DNA from: Polymorphobacter sp.
GTDB taxonomy: Bacteria; Pseudomonadota; Alphaproteobacteria; Sphingomonadales; Sphingomonadaceae
Direction of reading: 5' to 3'
Assembly (NCBI RefSeq): GCF_025362435.1
Contig: NZ_JANYGL010000105.1
Span: 17,467 to 81,466, forward strand
Length of the DNA: 64,000 bases
In this document: positions 20,229 through 29,338 of the stretch, piece by piece
How the letters are laid out: every line of letters begins with the position of its first letter
Numbering within the stretch: position 1 is the stretch's first letter
Position numbers and translations under genes: made by a program
The notes under the pieces: model-generated
The model's database searches: none
Told to the model about the DNA's origin: nothing
What the model saw: the letters and a program-made list of their open reading frames with translations, nothing else

Positions 20229-21353
20229 TTAGGGCGCGGTCGCGGCAACCTCGCGGCGGGCGTGCCAGCCACGCATGGCGTTCTTGAACGCCGTCTGGAG
20301 CCAGCGTTCGGGGTAGGCCATGATCGCAATGCTGACGGTGAGGACGACCCCAAGCGCGGCGACGAAAACCAGCGGGCGCGACCAGCCGAGCGCGGCGAGC
20401 GCGGGGACGACGACGAGGCCGAGCGTATAGTGGTTGAGATATATGGGATAGCTCAGCCGGCCGAGGCGGCGGATCAGCGGGACCTGCCGCGGGTAGGCCT
20501 TGATCCAGCCGCTGCGCGCGACGCTGACCAGCAGCACGCCAAGCGACGCCCACCATAGGGCGAGGCTGACGAGGTTCGCGCCGAGCCCCGGCCGGTCGAT
20601 GCAGATCTCGACCGAGCAGAAGACGAGTAGCCCGGCGATCCAGGCATTACCGGCGCGGGTGAAGCCGCGATCGAAGCCGCTCCAGATCAGCATCCCCACC
20701 GCGAACAGGACGCCGTGGCGGAGGAGGAAGACCTTGAACGGGAAGCGCTGGAGGATACTCACGAGGTGCGTGGCGGCGGGGCCGGGCGTCGCCTCGGCGG
20801 TGACGAGGGCGATCAGATAGAACGCGCTGAGGACGCCCAGCACCTTGGCGACGCGCCCGAAGGTGGCGGTCCCGCCGCGCCACAGCACCGCGTAGATCAG
20901 CAGGTAGAAGACTGCCTCGACGATGAGCGTCCAGACGACGCCATCGATATACGGCCCGATCGGCGACAACACGGCGTAGCGAAGATAGTCAGCGGCGACC
21001 GACCCGAGCGGAACCCCGGTCGACAGCATCGCGACGCTGGCGACGAGTCCGCTGATCCACAGCGCGGGGAACACCCGGATCGCGCGGCGCAGCGCGAAGT
21101 CGTTGGGCGTGCTGCCGACCGCGCTCGCCGAGATGACGAACCCCGAGATCAGGAAGAAGATCTCGACCCCGATCGAGCCGATCGCCGACATCGGCTCGAG
21201 AAAGCCGAACGCGGCGTCGCGTACCGGCCCCGTCGCCGATGGATAAGCCCAGGCATACAGCCCGAAATGGTCGGCGATGACGAGGCCGGCGGCGGCAAAT
21301 CGCAACAGGTCGAGCCCGGCGAAATAGTCGCTCTTCGCCGCGCCGCCCGCCAT
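20229..21353 (-). CDS. Acyltransferase 3 family membrane protein (OafA/YrhL-like)
   Basis: Integral membrane acyltransferase of 374 residues with about ten spans. The N-terminus YFAGLDLLRFAAAGLVIADHFGLYAW carries the family's LDxLRFxAAxxVxxxH pattern with the conserved histidine, and FFLISGFVIS follows. Such proteins transfer acetyl or other acyl groups to sugars of O-antigen, exopolysaccharide or glycolipids. Its ATG overlaps the bamB stop by one base (TAATG), implying translational coupling with an outer-membrane assembly gene, an unusual pairing. The glycan acceptor cannot be inferred. Confidence 0.88.
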   Translation of the reverse strand: MAGGAAKSDYFAGLDLLRFAAAGLVIADHFGLYAWAYPSATGPVRDAAFGFLEPMSAIGSIGVEIFFLISGFVISASAVGSTPNDFALRRAIRVFPALWISGLVASVAMLSTGVPLGSVAADYLRYAVLSPIGPYIDGVVWTLIVEAVFYLLIYAVLWRGGTATFGRVAKVLGVLSAFYLIALVTAEATPGPAATHLVSILQRFPFKVFLLRHGVLFAVGMLIWSGFDRGFTRAGNAWIAGLLVFCSVEICIDRPGLGANLVSLALWWASLGVLLVSVARSGWIKAYPRQVPLIRRLGRLSYPIYLNHYTLGLVVVPALAALGWSRPLVFVAALGVVLTVSIAIMAYPERWLQTAFKNAMRGWHARREVAATAP

Positions 21354-22681
21354 TACCGGTACGCGGTCAACTTGCCGTCGTCGCTCATCAGGAAGACCAT
21401 GTTGCCCGCGACGACCGGGGGCAGATACGCCGGACGCTTGAGCTTGACCGACGAGATCAGCTTGCCGGTGTACGGCGACACCGACACCAGGGTCCGGTTC
21501 GAACCGGCGACGAGGAGCCGGTCAGATGCGAGGACCGGGCCGCTCCAGCTATAGGCGCCGGTCTTCTTCGCCGGATTGGCGAAGCGCGGCAGCTGGCGGA
21601 CCCATTTGATCTTGCCCTCGCCGCGCGTCAGGCAGACGAGTTCGCTGTCGAGCGTGACGAGGTAGATGAAGTCACCCGCGACCCACGGCGTGTTTACGCC
21701 GGCGAAGTTGCGCTCCCAGACGCGCTGGCCGGTGGCGAGTTCGAGCGCGGCGATGCGCCCGCCGTGGCCGATGGCGAAGACGCGGCCCTTGTCGATCACC
21801 GGCGAGGCGTCGATGTCGGTCAGCGCGTTGAGCGCGGTCGTCCGACCCGTCCGGGCGAGCGCGTCGGCCCACACCGTCCGCCCGTTCTCGACGCGGAGCG
21901 CGTTAAGCTCACCGCTCGAATAGCCGACGACGACGGTGTCGAGCGCGACCGCAGGGGCGCCGCCGCTCAGCGTGCCCGAAACCTCGATCGTGCCGGAGAC
22001 CGTCCACAGCGTGTTGCCGGTGTCGCCCGCGAGCGCGAACAACTGGTTGTCCTGTGTCAGCGCATAGACGCGGCCCCCGGCAACGGTCGGCGCGCCGCGG
22101 AACGGCGTCGTCAGTTCCTTGCGCCAGACGACGGTGCCCGAATTGGCGTCGAACGCGGCGGCGACGCCGAAGCCGGTCGTCGCATAGACCTTGCCGTCGG
22201 CGACGCTGACGCCGCCGCCGAACGCGGCATTTTCCTTCTTCTTGTAGCTGAGCGTCGCCGACCACTGCTTGTGGCCGGTGGCAACGTCGAAGGCGCTGAC
22301 GTCGCCGCTGGTGTCCATCGTGAAGACGCGGCCGCCCGACACGACCGGCGCGGCGTTGAGGCGGCGGGTGGCGGTGCTGCCCTTGCCGATCTGCGCGACC
22401 CATGCCTGCGACAGCGTATCGGGGAGCGCGAGCTGGCCCATCGACTTGGCCGGCGACCCGCCCGGCTGCGGCCAGTCGGCGTTGACCGCCGGCGGCGGCA
22501 GGACGACGGCGAGGTCCTTGAGCTCGGGATCGACCGTCGCCTTGGTCTCGGAATCGAGAACGGCGATGCGCGGGCCGGTCGTCGGCGTCTTCGGCTTGCC
22601 TGGCTTGAAGATGCTGCACGACGACAGCGCCGGAACGAGCGCGGCGGTGACCAGCAGCGTGATGAACGGGTTACGCGACAT
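21353..22681 (-). CDS. bamB: Outer membrane protein assembly factor BamB
   Basis: Lipoprotein of the Bam complex that inserts beta-barrels into the outer membrane. After correcting the start to ATG 22681 (MSRNPFITLLVTAALVPALSSC) a signal peptide with lipobox LSSC is seen. The mature part is an eight-bladed PQQ-type beta-propeller with recurring blade motifs such as GGRVYALTQDNQLFALAGDTG and ATGQRVWERNF. The 442 residues are slightly long compared with E. coli. The ATG overlaps the stop of the YfgM-like gene (TAATG). Confidence 0.92.
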   Translation of the reverse strand: MSRNPFITLLVTAALVPALSSCSIFKPGKPKTPTTGPRIAVLDSETKATVDPELKDLAVVLPPPAVNADWPQPGGSPAKSMGQLALPDTLSQAWVAQIGKGSTATRRLNAAPVVSGGRVFTMDTSGDVSAFDVATGHKQWSATLSYKKKENAAFGGGVSVADGKVYATTGFGVAAAFDANSGTVVWRKELTTPFRGAPTVAGGRVYALTQDNQLFALAGDTGNTLWTVSGTIEVSGTLSGGAPAVALDTVVVGYSSGELNALRVENGRTVWADALARTGRTTALNALTDIDASPVIDKGRVFAIGHGGRIAALELATGQRVWERNFAGVNTPWVAGDFIYLVTLDSELVCLTRGEGKIKWVRQLPRFANPAKKTGAYSWSGPVLASDRLLVAGSNRTLVSVSPYTGKLISSVKLKRPAYLPPVVAGNMVFLMSDDGKLTAYR

Positions 22682-23397
22682 TATTTGGCAAGTCCGCTGG
22701 TCGAAGTTCGGGGAGCGAGCAGGCTCGCGGGGTCGGTGCCGAGCGCGATCGCAAGCTGCGCCGCCCGGTTGCGGATCGATGGCGGCGACTGCTGGTCGCG
22801 GACGATCGCGACGAACAGCGGCACCGCGCGGTCGGGATGGTGGAGCTTCATCTCGGCGACGCCGGTCATCTCGGCGGCGACCGCAAACCACGGGTTACCC
22901 GGGACGCTGAACGGCTTCAACCGCGCGATGACCGTTGCCGGGGGCAGCGTGTCATACTCGAGCCGGGTCGCCTTGATCGTCGCGAGGTCGCGGTACGGCT
23001 GGGCCAGCGCGGTGTCGCCCGAAACGCTGCGATAGATCGTCAGCCCCTTCGGAATGTCGCCCGCCTGGACCGCGGTCCCCGCCTGCATCAGCTGTGCTAG
23101 CGCGCGGTAGCCGGGGGTACCCGACTTGGCGAGATCGGCGAGGACCGGGTTGGCCCCGGTGAAGTTGCCCGCCTCGATCTGCGCCAGCGCGAGGTTGAAG
23201 CGCTCGCCCGTCTCGCCGGCGCGGCGCGCGCGGTCCTGCCGCCAGAACAGCACCCCGGCCAATGCGACGAGGAAGACGACGATGCCGATCGCGAGCATCC
23301 GGCCATAGCGCTGCCAGAAGCCGACGAACTGTGAACGGCGGTATTCGTCGTCGACCTCGCGGAGGAAGGCTTCGTCGCGCACGTCGGGTTTCGCCAA
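22681..23397 (-). CDS. YfgM-like tetratricopeptide membrane protein
   Basis: Single-pass inner-membrane protein. A short cytoplasmic segment (DEAFLREVDDEYRRSQFVGFWQRYGR) leads into a membrane span (MLAIGIVVFLVALAGVLFW), followed by periplasmic helical TPR-like repeats. This is the YfgM/ancillary SecYEG translocon family, regularly located before bamB and der. The track start at 23637 runs through panB. TTG at 23397 is preferred because GGAG lies six bases upstream; ATG 23445 is the alternative. Expected role: helping secreted proteins pass from SecYEG to periplasmic chaperones. Confidence 0.85.
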   Translation of the reverse strand: MAKPDVRDEAFLREVDDEYRRSQFVGFWQRYGRMLAIGIVVFLVALAGVLFWRQDRARRAGETGERFNLALAQIEAGNFTGANPVLADLAKSGTPGYRALAQLMQAGTAVQAGDIPKGLTIYRSVSGDTALAQPYRDLATIKATRLEYDTLPPATVIARLKPFSVPGNPWFAVAAEMTGVAEMKLHHPDRAVPLFVAIVRDQQSPPSIRNRAAQLAIALGTDPASLLAPRTSTSGLAK

Positions 23398-23456
23398 GTC
23401 AGTCTCCAGTGAAAGCGCGGCGGACCATAGCGACGCACCCGGCATAGCGCAAAGCG

Positions 23457-24317
23457 TTAGGCGGGGGCGCCGTAGAGCTGGTCGACACCGGGAAAACTCC
23501 GCTCGCGAACCGCGGCGGCATAAGCGGCGGCGGCGCTGTCGATCCGCACCGCGAGATCGTCGAAGCGGCGGACGAAGCGCGGCGTCCGCTCGAACATCCC
23601 GAGCATGTCGTCCACGACGAGGACCTGCCCGTCGCACGCCGGCGACGCGCCGATGCCGATCGTCGGGCAGCCGACGGCCGCGGTGATCGCGCGGGCGAGC
23701 GGCTCGACGACGCCCTCGACGACGAGCGCGAACGCCCCGGCATCGGCGATCGCCTTGGCGTCACCGACGATCTTGGCGAACTCGGCGTCGCTCTTGCCGC
23801 GCGCGCCGTAGCCGCCGAGGACATTGACCGCCTGCGGGGTCAGCCCGACATGGCCGATCACCGGCACGCCGCGCTGGGCGAGGAAGGCAACCGTCGGCGC
23901 CATCGCGACGCCGCCCTCGAGCTTGACCCCCGCCGCGCCGGTCTCGGCCATTACCCGCGCCGCCGAGCGGAACGCGACTTCGGGGCTTTCCTCGTAGCTG
24001 CCGAACGGCAGGTCGACGATGACGACGGCGTGGTACGATCCGCGCACCACCGCCGCGCCGTGGGCACACATCATGTCGAGCGTCACGCGGACCGTCGTGT
24101 CGAGGCCGTAGATCACCTGGCCGAGGCTGTCGCCGACCAGCAGCAGGTCGCAATGCGGGTCGAGCAGCTGCGCCATTCGCGCGGTGTAGGCGGTCAGCAT
24201 GACGATCGGCTCGCCGCCCTTGCGCCCGGCGATCTGCGGCACCGTCAGCCGCTTCATCGGCGCGGGCGTCGGCGTTGCCCGGCTGGTCGCGGTATCGAGG
24301 GTGTAGGTGGCACTCAA
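23457..24317 (-). CDS. panB: 3-methyl-2-oxobutanoate hydroxymethyltransferase
   Basis: First committed step of pantothenate (coenzyme A) synthesis: adds a hydroxymethyl group from methylene-tetrahydrofolate to ketoisovalerate. Family motifs are plain: [30 protein letters not shown], and [17 protein letters not shown], plus [20 protein letters not shown]. The 286 residues fit a cytoplasmic TIM-barrel decamer subunit. It leads the panB-yfgM-bamB run and follows modC with a 32-base gap. Confidence 0.96.
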   Translation of the reverse strand: MSATYTLDTATSRATPTPAPMKRLTVPQIAGRKGGEPIVMLTAYTARMAQLLDPHCDLLLVGDSLGQVIYGLDTTVRVTLDMMCAHGAAVVRGSYHAVVIVDLPFGSYEESPEVAFRSAARVMAETGAAGVKLEGGVAMAPTVAFLAQRGVPVIGHVGLTPQAVNVLGGYGARGKSDAEFAKIVGDAKAIADAGAFALVVEGVVEPLARAITAAVGCPTIGIGASPACDGQVLVVDDMLGMFERTPRFVRRFDDLAVRIDSAAAAYAAAVRERSFPGVDQLYGAPA

Positions 24318-24349
24318 CTCGGGGGTTCACCTTCGGCCTTGGTCGCGCC

Positions 24350-24979
24350 TTATACCGCCACCACCCGCCCGCGGTCGAGCCGGATCGTGCGCGCCGCCAG
24401 CCGCGCGGCTTCCGCAGCGTCGTGGGTGACGTAGAACACCGGGATCGCGGCGTCGGCGAAGACCGCGTCGAGCAGGTCGAGCATTGCCCCGCGCGCCGCC
24501 GTATCGAGCGCCGACAGCGGCTCGTCCATCAGCAGCAGCCGCGGCTGGCCGAGCAGCGCCCGGGCGACCGACGCACGCTGCGCCTCGCCGCCTGACAGAG
24601 ACTTCGGCGACCGGTCGAGCAGGCCGGCGATGCCGGTGCGCGCGACGATGTCGGCGCGGTCGCCCGCCGCCCCCGCCCGGCGCGCGGCGTAGTCGAGGTT
24701 GCCGCCGACGGTCAGGTGCGGCAGCAGCCCCTGCGTCTGCGGGACGTAGCCGATCCGCCGCCGGTGCGCAGGCACGAAGACCGTCGCGCTCTGCCAGACC
24801 TCGCCGTCGACGCTCAGCGTCCCGCGCCGCCGGTCGAGCCCGGCGAGTGCGCGGAGGACGCTGGTCTTGCCCGACCCCGACGCGCCGAGCAGCGCGGTGA
24901 CCCCGCTCGACGGCACCGCGAAGGCGACATCGAGCGTAAAGTCGGGGCCGAGCCGGTCGGTGAACGCCGCCTCGATCAC
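24350..24979 (-). CDS. modC: Molybdate ABC transporter ATP-binding protein
   Basis: ATPase of the molybdate importer. Walker A is GASGSGKTS, the signature [15 protein letters not shown], Walker [13 protein letters not shown], and the switch histidine YVTHDAAE. The start is GTG 24979, overlapping the modB stop by four bases (GTGA); the longer track ORF runs through modB. At 209 residues it consists of the ATPase domain only and lacks the C-terminal molbindin (TOBE) domain of E. coli ModC, so molybdate feedback on the ATPase is probably absent. Confidence 0.93.
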   Translation of the reverse strand: MIEAAFTDRLGPDFTLDVAFAVPSSGVTALLGASGSGKTSVLRALAGLDRRRGTLSVDGEVWQSATVFVPAHRRRIGYVPQTQGLLPHLTVGGNLDYAARRAGAAGDRADIVARTGIAGLLDRSPKSLSGGEAQRASVARALLGQPRLLLMDEPLSALDTAARGAMLDLLDAVFADAAIPVFYVTHDAAEAARLAARTIRLDRGRVVAV

Positions 24980-25641
24980 GGACGGACCCCGCCGAGACGC
25001 CGCTCGACGAGGAGGAGCGCGAGCAAGGTGACGAAGGCGAACAGCGTCAGCGCCCCCGCGATGACGTGCGCCGCGCCGAACTGGAGGCTTTCGACGAGGC
25101 TGTAGATCCGCGTCGACAGCACCTCGGTCCGCCCCGGGATCGCCCCGCCGATCATCAACACGACGCCGAACTCGCCGATCGTGTGCGCGAAGACGAGGAT
25201 GCCCGCCGAGACGAAGCCGCGGCGGGCGAGCGGCAGTGCGGTGGTGACGAAGCGGTCGAGCGGCCCAGCACCCATCGTCGCGGCGAGATCGAGCGGCGCG
25301 TCGCCGATCGCCTCGAACGCGGTCCGCAGTGGCTGGACGGCGAAGGGGAGTGAATAGAATATCGAGCCGATGACCAGCCCGGTGAAGGTGAAAGCGAGCG
25401 AGCGGATGCCGAACGGATGGAGCAATGTCATCAACGGGCTGGCGGGGCCGAGCGCGACAAGGACGTAGAAGCCGATAACCGTCGGCGGTAGGACCAGCGG
25501 CAGCGCCGACAACGCGCCCGCTATCTCCTTCCACGCCGTCCGCGACCGCGCCAGCCACCACGCCAGCGGTGTCGCCAGCAGCAGGAGGAGGACGGTGGTG
25601 ACGAGCGCGAGCTCGACGGTCGTCGCGACGACGAGGTTCAT
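24976..25641 (-). CDS. modB: Molybdate ABC transporter permease
   Basis: Inner-membrane permease of 221 residues with five to six spans. The start [30 protein letters not shown] and the EAA-like loop [25 protein letters not shown], which contacts the ATPase, identify ModB. The motif [11 protein letters not shown] is conserved in the family. It lies between modA, 43 bases upstream, and modC, with which it overlaps. Confidence 0.94.
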   Translation of the reverse strand: MNLVVATTVELALVTTVLLLLLATPLAWWLARSRTAWKEIAGALSALPLVLPPTVIGFYVLVALGPASPLMTLLHPFGIRSLAFTFTGLVIGSIFYSLPFAVQPLRTAFEAIGDAPLDLAATMGAGPLDRFVTTALPLARRGFVSAGILVFAHTIGEFGVVLMIGGAIPGRTEVLSTRIYSLVESLQFGAAHVIAGALTLFAFVTLLALLLVERRLGGVRP

Positions 25642-25651
25642 GGTGTCCCGA

Positions 25652-25675
25652 TACTCGTCATCCCCGCGTAGGAAA
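25652..25675. repeat. Half copy of the dispersed palindromic repeat in the modA-modB gap
   Basis: TCGTCATCCCCGCGTAGGAAAG matches only the left arm of the GTCATCCCCGCGAA element. The partner arm is missing, so it cannot form the full hairpin. Confidence 0.45.
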
Positions 25676-25684
25676 GCTCGCCGC

Positions 25685-26431
25685 TCAATTCACCTCATAG
25701 CCATAGCGCTTGATGATCGCGACCGCCTCGGGACCGCGGAGGAACTTGGCGAATGCCGCCGCCGCCGGGTTCGCCGCGCCGGTCTTGAGCACCACCGCCT
25801 CCTGGTCGATCGGCTCGTGGTCGTTCGCCGGGACTAGCCAGCGCGAGCCGCCGGGGACGTTGATCACCTGGCTCTCCGCGACGAAGCCCAGTTCGGCCGC
25901 GCCGGTGGCGACGAACTGGTACGCCTGGGTGATCGAGCTGCCCTTGACGATCTTCGCTGCCAGCGGCGCCGTCAGCCCGAGCTTAGCGATCGTCTGCATC
26001 GCCGCGAGGCCGTACGGCGCCGCGGCCGGGTCGGCGATCGACAGATGCGCGAAGCTGCCGGTCTTGAGCACCGCGCCGCTCGCATCGACCACGCCCGAGA
26101 TCGCCGAGTACAGCACCAGCCGCCCGATCGCATAGGTGAAGCGGCTGCCGGGAACCGCGAGGCCGTCCTTTTCAGCCTTCTTCGGACGTTCGGCGTCGGC
26201 CGAGAGGAAGACCTCGAACGGCGCGCCATTAGCCATCTGGGTGTAGAACGCCCCCGACGAACCGAAGCTGAGGACCGCGGTGTCGCCGGTCGCCTTGGCG
26301 AATGCCGCCGCGATTTCCTTCGCCGGCTCGGTGAAGTTAGCGGCGACCGCGACCTGAGTCTGCGCCGCGAAGCTCAACGAAGCGGTCGACAACAGCACGC
26401 CGAACAGCGCGCTACGAGCCAGGGCGTGCAT
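25685..26431 (-). CDS. modA: Molybdate ABC transporter substrate-binding protein
   Basis: Periplasmic binding protein capturing molybdate or tungstate. A signal peptide ([23 protein letters not shown]) precedes [19 protein letters not shown], the standard ModA opening. [24 protein letters not shown] holds the oxyanion-binding serines. ATG 26431 is chosen because GGAG is at ideal distance; ATG 26434 is immediately upstream, and the track's 26542 is too far. It heads the modABC transcript and is next to the ModE-like regulator. Confidence 0.93.
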   Translation of the reverse strand: MHALARSALFGVLLSTASLSFAAQTQVAVAANFTEPAKEIAAAFAKATGDTAVLSFGSSGAFYTQMANGAPFEVFLSADAERPKKAEKDGLAVPGSRFTYAIGRLVLYSAISGVVDASGAVLKTGSFAHLSIADPAAAPYGLAAMQTIAKLGLTAPLAAKIVKGSSITQAYQFVATGAAELGFVAESQVINVPGGSRWLVPANDHEPIDQEAVVLKTGAANPAAAAFAKFLRGPEAVAIIKRYGYEVN

Positions 26432-26466
26432 CATCTTCTCCGCGTCGAAAGTGGCGTTCGCGCCGC

Positions 26467-26488
26467 GACGTATGTCGCCGGATACAGC
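26467..26488. promoter_or_regulatory. Candidate ModE operator before modA
   Basis: The inverted repeat GTAT-N8-ATAC lies about 35-50 bases before modA, between the regulator and the transporter. Its spaced, AT-ended arms recall ModE boxes but are much shorter than the E. coli consensus. Offered only as a candidate. Confidence 0.28.
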
Positions 26489-26542
26489 GACGACCGCAAC
26501 CGGCAATTTCGCCGCCGGAGCAGGCCGCGACGATCTCGGCAA

Positions 26543-26947
26543 TCAGCCCTTACGCGGTCGCGGCACCGCGAGAAGGTCGGCGAGCAGCGCTTCGGCGGGG
26601 ATGACCGCCGCCGCCGCGAGCGCCGCCTCGAGGTCGCGATACCGCTTCAGGACAGCGCCGCCGAGATCGGTCAGCGTCGCCCCGCCGCCGTGGCTGCCGC
26701 CCTGTGCGGTCGCGACCAACGGCTCGCGCCAGCAGCGGTTCATCGTATCGACCATCAGCCACGTCCGCCGATAGCTCAGCCCGAGCGCCCGCCCCGCCGC
26801 TGAGATCGACCCCGTCGCGGCGATCGCGGCGAGCAGGTCGGCCTTGCCCGGGCCGATCGCGAACTCGCCGCCGCTGACGACCTGCGCCTTGAGCTTGAGG
26901 CCGTGGCTGATCGCGGCACCCGATCGCTCGTTCGGCAGCCCGCGCAT
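26543..26947 (-). CDS. ModE-type winged-helix regulator without molbindin domain
   Basis: Small DNA-binding protein of 134 residues. The core GKADLLAAIAATGSISAAGRALGLSYRRTWLMVDTMN is the LysR-like winged helix found at the N-terminus of ModE. The two C-terminal TOBE/molbindin domains that bind molybdate in E. coli ModE are absent, so how it senses the metal is unclear. Placed directly upstream of modA on the same strand, it probably controls the transporter. Such stand-alone ModE N-terminal proteins are common in alphaproteobacteria. Confidence 0.85.
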   Translation of the reverse strand: MRGLPNERSGAAISHGLKLKAQVVSGGEFAIGPGKADLLAAIAATGSISAAGRALGLSYRRTWLMVDTMNRCWREPLVATAQGGSHGGGATLTDLGGAVLKRYRDLEAALAAAAVIPAEALLADLLAVPRPRKG

Positions 26948-27577
26948 ACCCGTCTCCCCGACCGCCTAATCCCCAGCGTGTGATGCATTGCGGGAGCGCC
27001 TGCAATCGAATTGCGGTGCGGTTCGGGGTGCATGGCTGCCGCGCAAATCCCGCGATTGCGGTGGGTCCGCCGCCGTCGGAGTGATAGTGCCGGGTAGCTG
27101 TCTGAAGTCCGAGAGTGCCGGTTTGAACTTGTACCATATCGGCTAACGTTACAAAGATGACACTAAACGCATCTTGAAACTTGCGCGTTTCTGCCGGTCG
27201 ACTTTGCGATGATTGCGCGGAATCTACCGCCGTGAGCCGCAAATCACGAGGGAACGCCTCCCTTTCCCCCATCCGACTGTGACCCGGGCAGGGGACCTTA
27301 TGCTTGCGAGTGAGGTGTAGGACAGCGATATCCCGACCTTGGCCTGGCGGTCCGCGACGCGCGGCGATGTCCGCAAAGCGACGCATCACTTGCCTCCAGC
27401 CGGGTGACCGACCGGAACCTGCGACCTGCGCCGAGGATCTTTGCCCAGGTGCCGCCCCCTTTAACTGTCATCCCCGCGGAGGCGGGGATGACAGTCGTTG
27501 TTGCAGACCACGCTTTGATTATCGTTTCGGGGCAAGCTACCGATTGACCGCAAGCCACCGCCACACCACCGTCAGCA
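26948..27577. other. Intergenic region of about 630 bases without a convincing gene
   Basis: It separates the ModE-like gene from the TPM protein. Its ORFs are short and show poor codon bias. The stretch around 27115-27170 is less GC-rich (TTGAACTTGTACCATATCGG) and may hold promoters. A perfect palindromic repeat lies at 27465-27494. Nothing else is supported. Confidence 0.5.
27465..27494. repeat. Short copy of the dispersed palindromic repeat
   Basis: Two perfect 13-base arms, CTGTCATCCCCGC and GCGGGGATGACAG, flank the four-base loop GGAG. It is the minimal form of the family: the outer arm without the inner ACCCATCTCC segment. Confidence 0.8.
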
Positions 27578-28102
27578 ATGACCAAACTCCCCCTGCTGTT
27601 CGCGCTACTCGCCATCCCGTTCAGCGCACCCGCAGCGGCCCGCCCCGCAATCGCGCTTGCCGGGCGCGTCACCGACGAGGCGCACGTCCTCGACGCCCCC
27701 GCTAAAGCGCAGCTAAACCGCCAGCTTGCGGCGTGGGAGGCGGCAACCGGGCATCAGATGGTCGTCGTTACGGTCCGCTCGCTCCACGGGCGCGACATCA
27801 AGGCGTTCACGACGCAGCTCGGCACGAAATGGGGCGTCGGGCGTGGGCAATACGACGACGGCGTCATCCTCCTCGTTGCGCCCGTGGAGCGCAAAGTGCG
27901 GATCGCCGTCGGCTACGGCCTCGAACGCAGCCTGCCCGAAGCGTGGTGTCACCGCGTCATCCTCGGCGAGATGATCCCGCGCTTCCGCACGGGTGATCAC
28001 GCGGGCGGACTGACCGCCGCGGTCACCGCGATCGTGCAGCACGTCGGGACAACGCAACTCCCCGTCCGCCATCCCGCGCGCGCTGCCGTGCCTCCCGCCT
28101 GA
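27578..28102 (+). CDS. Secreted TPM domain protein (YgcG family)
   Basis: A signal peptide (MTKLPLLFALLAIPFSAPAAA) leads a TPM domain: GRVTDEAHVLDAPAKAQLNRQLAAWE, then HQMVVVTVRSLHGRDIKAF and GQYDDGVILLVAPVERKVRIAVGYGLE. TPM proteins have been linked to phosphatase activity in chloroplasts and to envelope or photosystem repair; the bacterial role is poorly known. Unlike YgcG, no C-terminal membrane span or Gly-rich tail is present: the protein ends in an Ala/Pro/Arg-rich stretch at residue 174, so it should be freely periplasmic. It converges with the FAA hydrolase. Confidence 0.83.
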   Translation: MTKLPLLFALLAIPFSAPAAARPAIALAGRVTDEAHVLDAPAKAQLNRQLAAWEAATGHQMVVVTVRSLHGRDIKAFTTQLGTKWGVGRGQYDDGVILLVAPVERKVRIAVGYGLERSLPEAWCHRVILGEMIPRFRTGDHAGGLTAAVTAIVQHVGTTQLPVRHPARAAVPPA

Positions 28103-28121
28103 CCAAGCCTCGCCACCGCGC

Positions 28122-28967
28122 CTAGGCCCCGTACCGCCGCACCACCTGCCGCTGCGCGCCGAGCCCGTCGATGCCGAGGGTGATGACGTCGCCCTCGGTC
28201 AGCCAGCGCTGCGGCTTCTTGCCCATGCCGACGCCGGGAGGGGTGCCGGTGCTGATGATGTCGCCCGGCTGGAGGCTCATGAAGCGGCTGACGTAGCTGA
28301 TGATGAACGGCACGTCGAAGATCAGTTCGGCGGTGCTGCCGGTCTGCATCCGCTCGCCGTTGACGTCGAGCCACAGCCCGAGCGCGTTCAAGTCGCCCGC
28401 CTCGTCGAGGGTGACGAGGTACGGTCCGAACGGCCCGAAGGTGTCGCAGCCCTTGCCCTTGTCCCACGTCCCGCCGCGCTCGAGCTGGTACTCACGCTCG
28501 GACAAGTCGTTGACGATGCAGACCCCGGCGACGTGGTCGAGCGCGTCCTCGACCGCGACGTAGCGCGCCTCCCGGCCGATGACGACGGCGAGCTCGACCT
28601 CCCAATCGGCCTTGGCCGACCCCGGCGGCAGGACGACATCGTCGTTCGGGCCGATGATCGCCGAGGTCGCCTTGGTGAAGATGATCGGCTCGGCGGGGAC
28701 CGCCTGCCCCGATTCGGCAGCGTGGTCGCGGTAGTTGAGCCCGATGCAGATGAACTTGCCGACCCGCGCGACGGGCTCGGCGAGGCGCACCCCGGCATCG
28801 ACGCGCGGCAGGCTGGTGACGTCGACCGCCGCGATCGCCGACAGCCCATTCGCCAGCGTGCCCGGGTCGATGTCGCCGATCACCCCGGCGAGGCAGCGGA
28901 TGCCGCCACCGGCGTCGAGCATACCCGGCCGCTCCTGCCCCTTCGGTCCGTACCGCAATAATCTCAT
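28122..28967 (-). CDS. Fumarylacetoacetate hydrolase family protein
   Basis: Metal-dependent hydrolase/isomerase/decarboxylase fold of 281 residues. KFICIGLNYRDHAAESGQ, PIIFTKATSAIIGPND and DWEVELAVVIGREARYV carry the acidic metal ligands. The C-terminal GDIISTGTPPGVGMG is the family hallmark. This short FAA subgroup includes ureidoglycolate lyase, acylpyruvases and 2-keto-3-deoxy-sugar-acid hydrolases, and the exact substrate cannot be told from sequence. It is a single gene divergent from glcDEF, with a palindromic repeat in the shared upstream region. Confidence 0.87.
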   Translation of the reverse strand: MRLLRYGPKGQERPGMLDAGGGIRCLAGVIGDIDPGTLANGLSAIAAVDVTSLPRVDAGVRLAEPVARVGKFICIGLNYRDHAAESGQAVPAEPIIFTKATSAIIGPNDDVVLPPGSAKADWEVELAVVIGREARYVAVEDALDHVAGVCIVNDLSEREYQLERGGTWDKGKGCDTFGPFGPYLVTLDEAGDLNALGLWLDVNGERMQTGSTAELIFDVPFIISYVSRFMSLQPGDIISTGTPPGVGMGKKPQRWLTEGDVITLGIDGLGAQRQVVRRYGA

Positions 28968-29338
28968 CGGGCTTCCTTGGGATTAGAGCACAAAGATTTC
29001 GGCTAATCGTCGTCGCGAAACACACATCGAGCACACAGCCGTCATCCCCGCGAACGCGGGGACCCATCTCCCGAGTTCAGGAGATGGGTCCCCGCTTTCG
29101 CGGGGATGACGACCTAGATAAGGGCATATCGCCCCCGGCGGAGCCGAGCGGGTAACGCCGTCCGGCAAGTATAAGATACAGCGACGCCATCGCAACCGCG
29201 GCCGCGCTGGTGGCGATGCGGCCCGACGACCGTCCGCGTCGTTCGTGCCATTGTCCGCTCGCCGCCAACTGCATACACATCAGCGACGGCAGCGACCCCC
29301 GCCTCCTGCCGCACCGCCACCGGAGCCCCCCCGACGCG
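28968..29338. other. Divergent intergenic region between the FAA hydrolase and glcD
   Basis: A region of 371 bases contains the full palindromic repeat at 29041-29110 and must hold the promoters of both flanking genes. The track ORFs inside it are repeat translations or frame shadows. No RNA gene or regulator gene is evident. Confidence 0.5.
29041..29110. repeat. Full-length dispersed palindromic repeat (best copy)
   Basis: This 70-base element has two 31-base arms matching at all but one position (GTCATCCCCGCGAACGCGGG... against its mirror). They meet at the nine-base loop CGAGTTCAG. Each arm itself contains the small palindrome CCCCGCGAACGCGGGG, so the RNA could fold as a cruciform. Confidence 0.9.

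Noticed and set aside
21764-23035. 423-residue ORF antisense to bamB and the YfgM-like gene
   Set aside because: Arg/Asp/Gly-rich shadow spanning two genes with clear identity.
27298-27705. Opposing ORFs of 124 and 133 residues before the TPM gene
   Set aside because: Both read through the palindromic repeat and have poor codon bias; neither has a convincing start.
29041-29110. Possible CRISPR or small RNA
   Set aside because: The element is a single large palindrome, with no regularly spaced direct repeats or spacers; it belongs to the dispersed repeat family.
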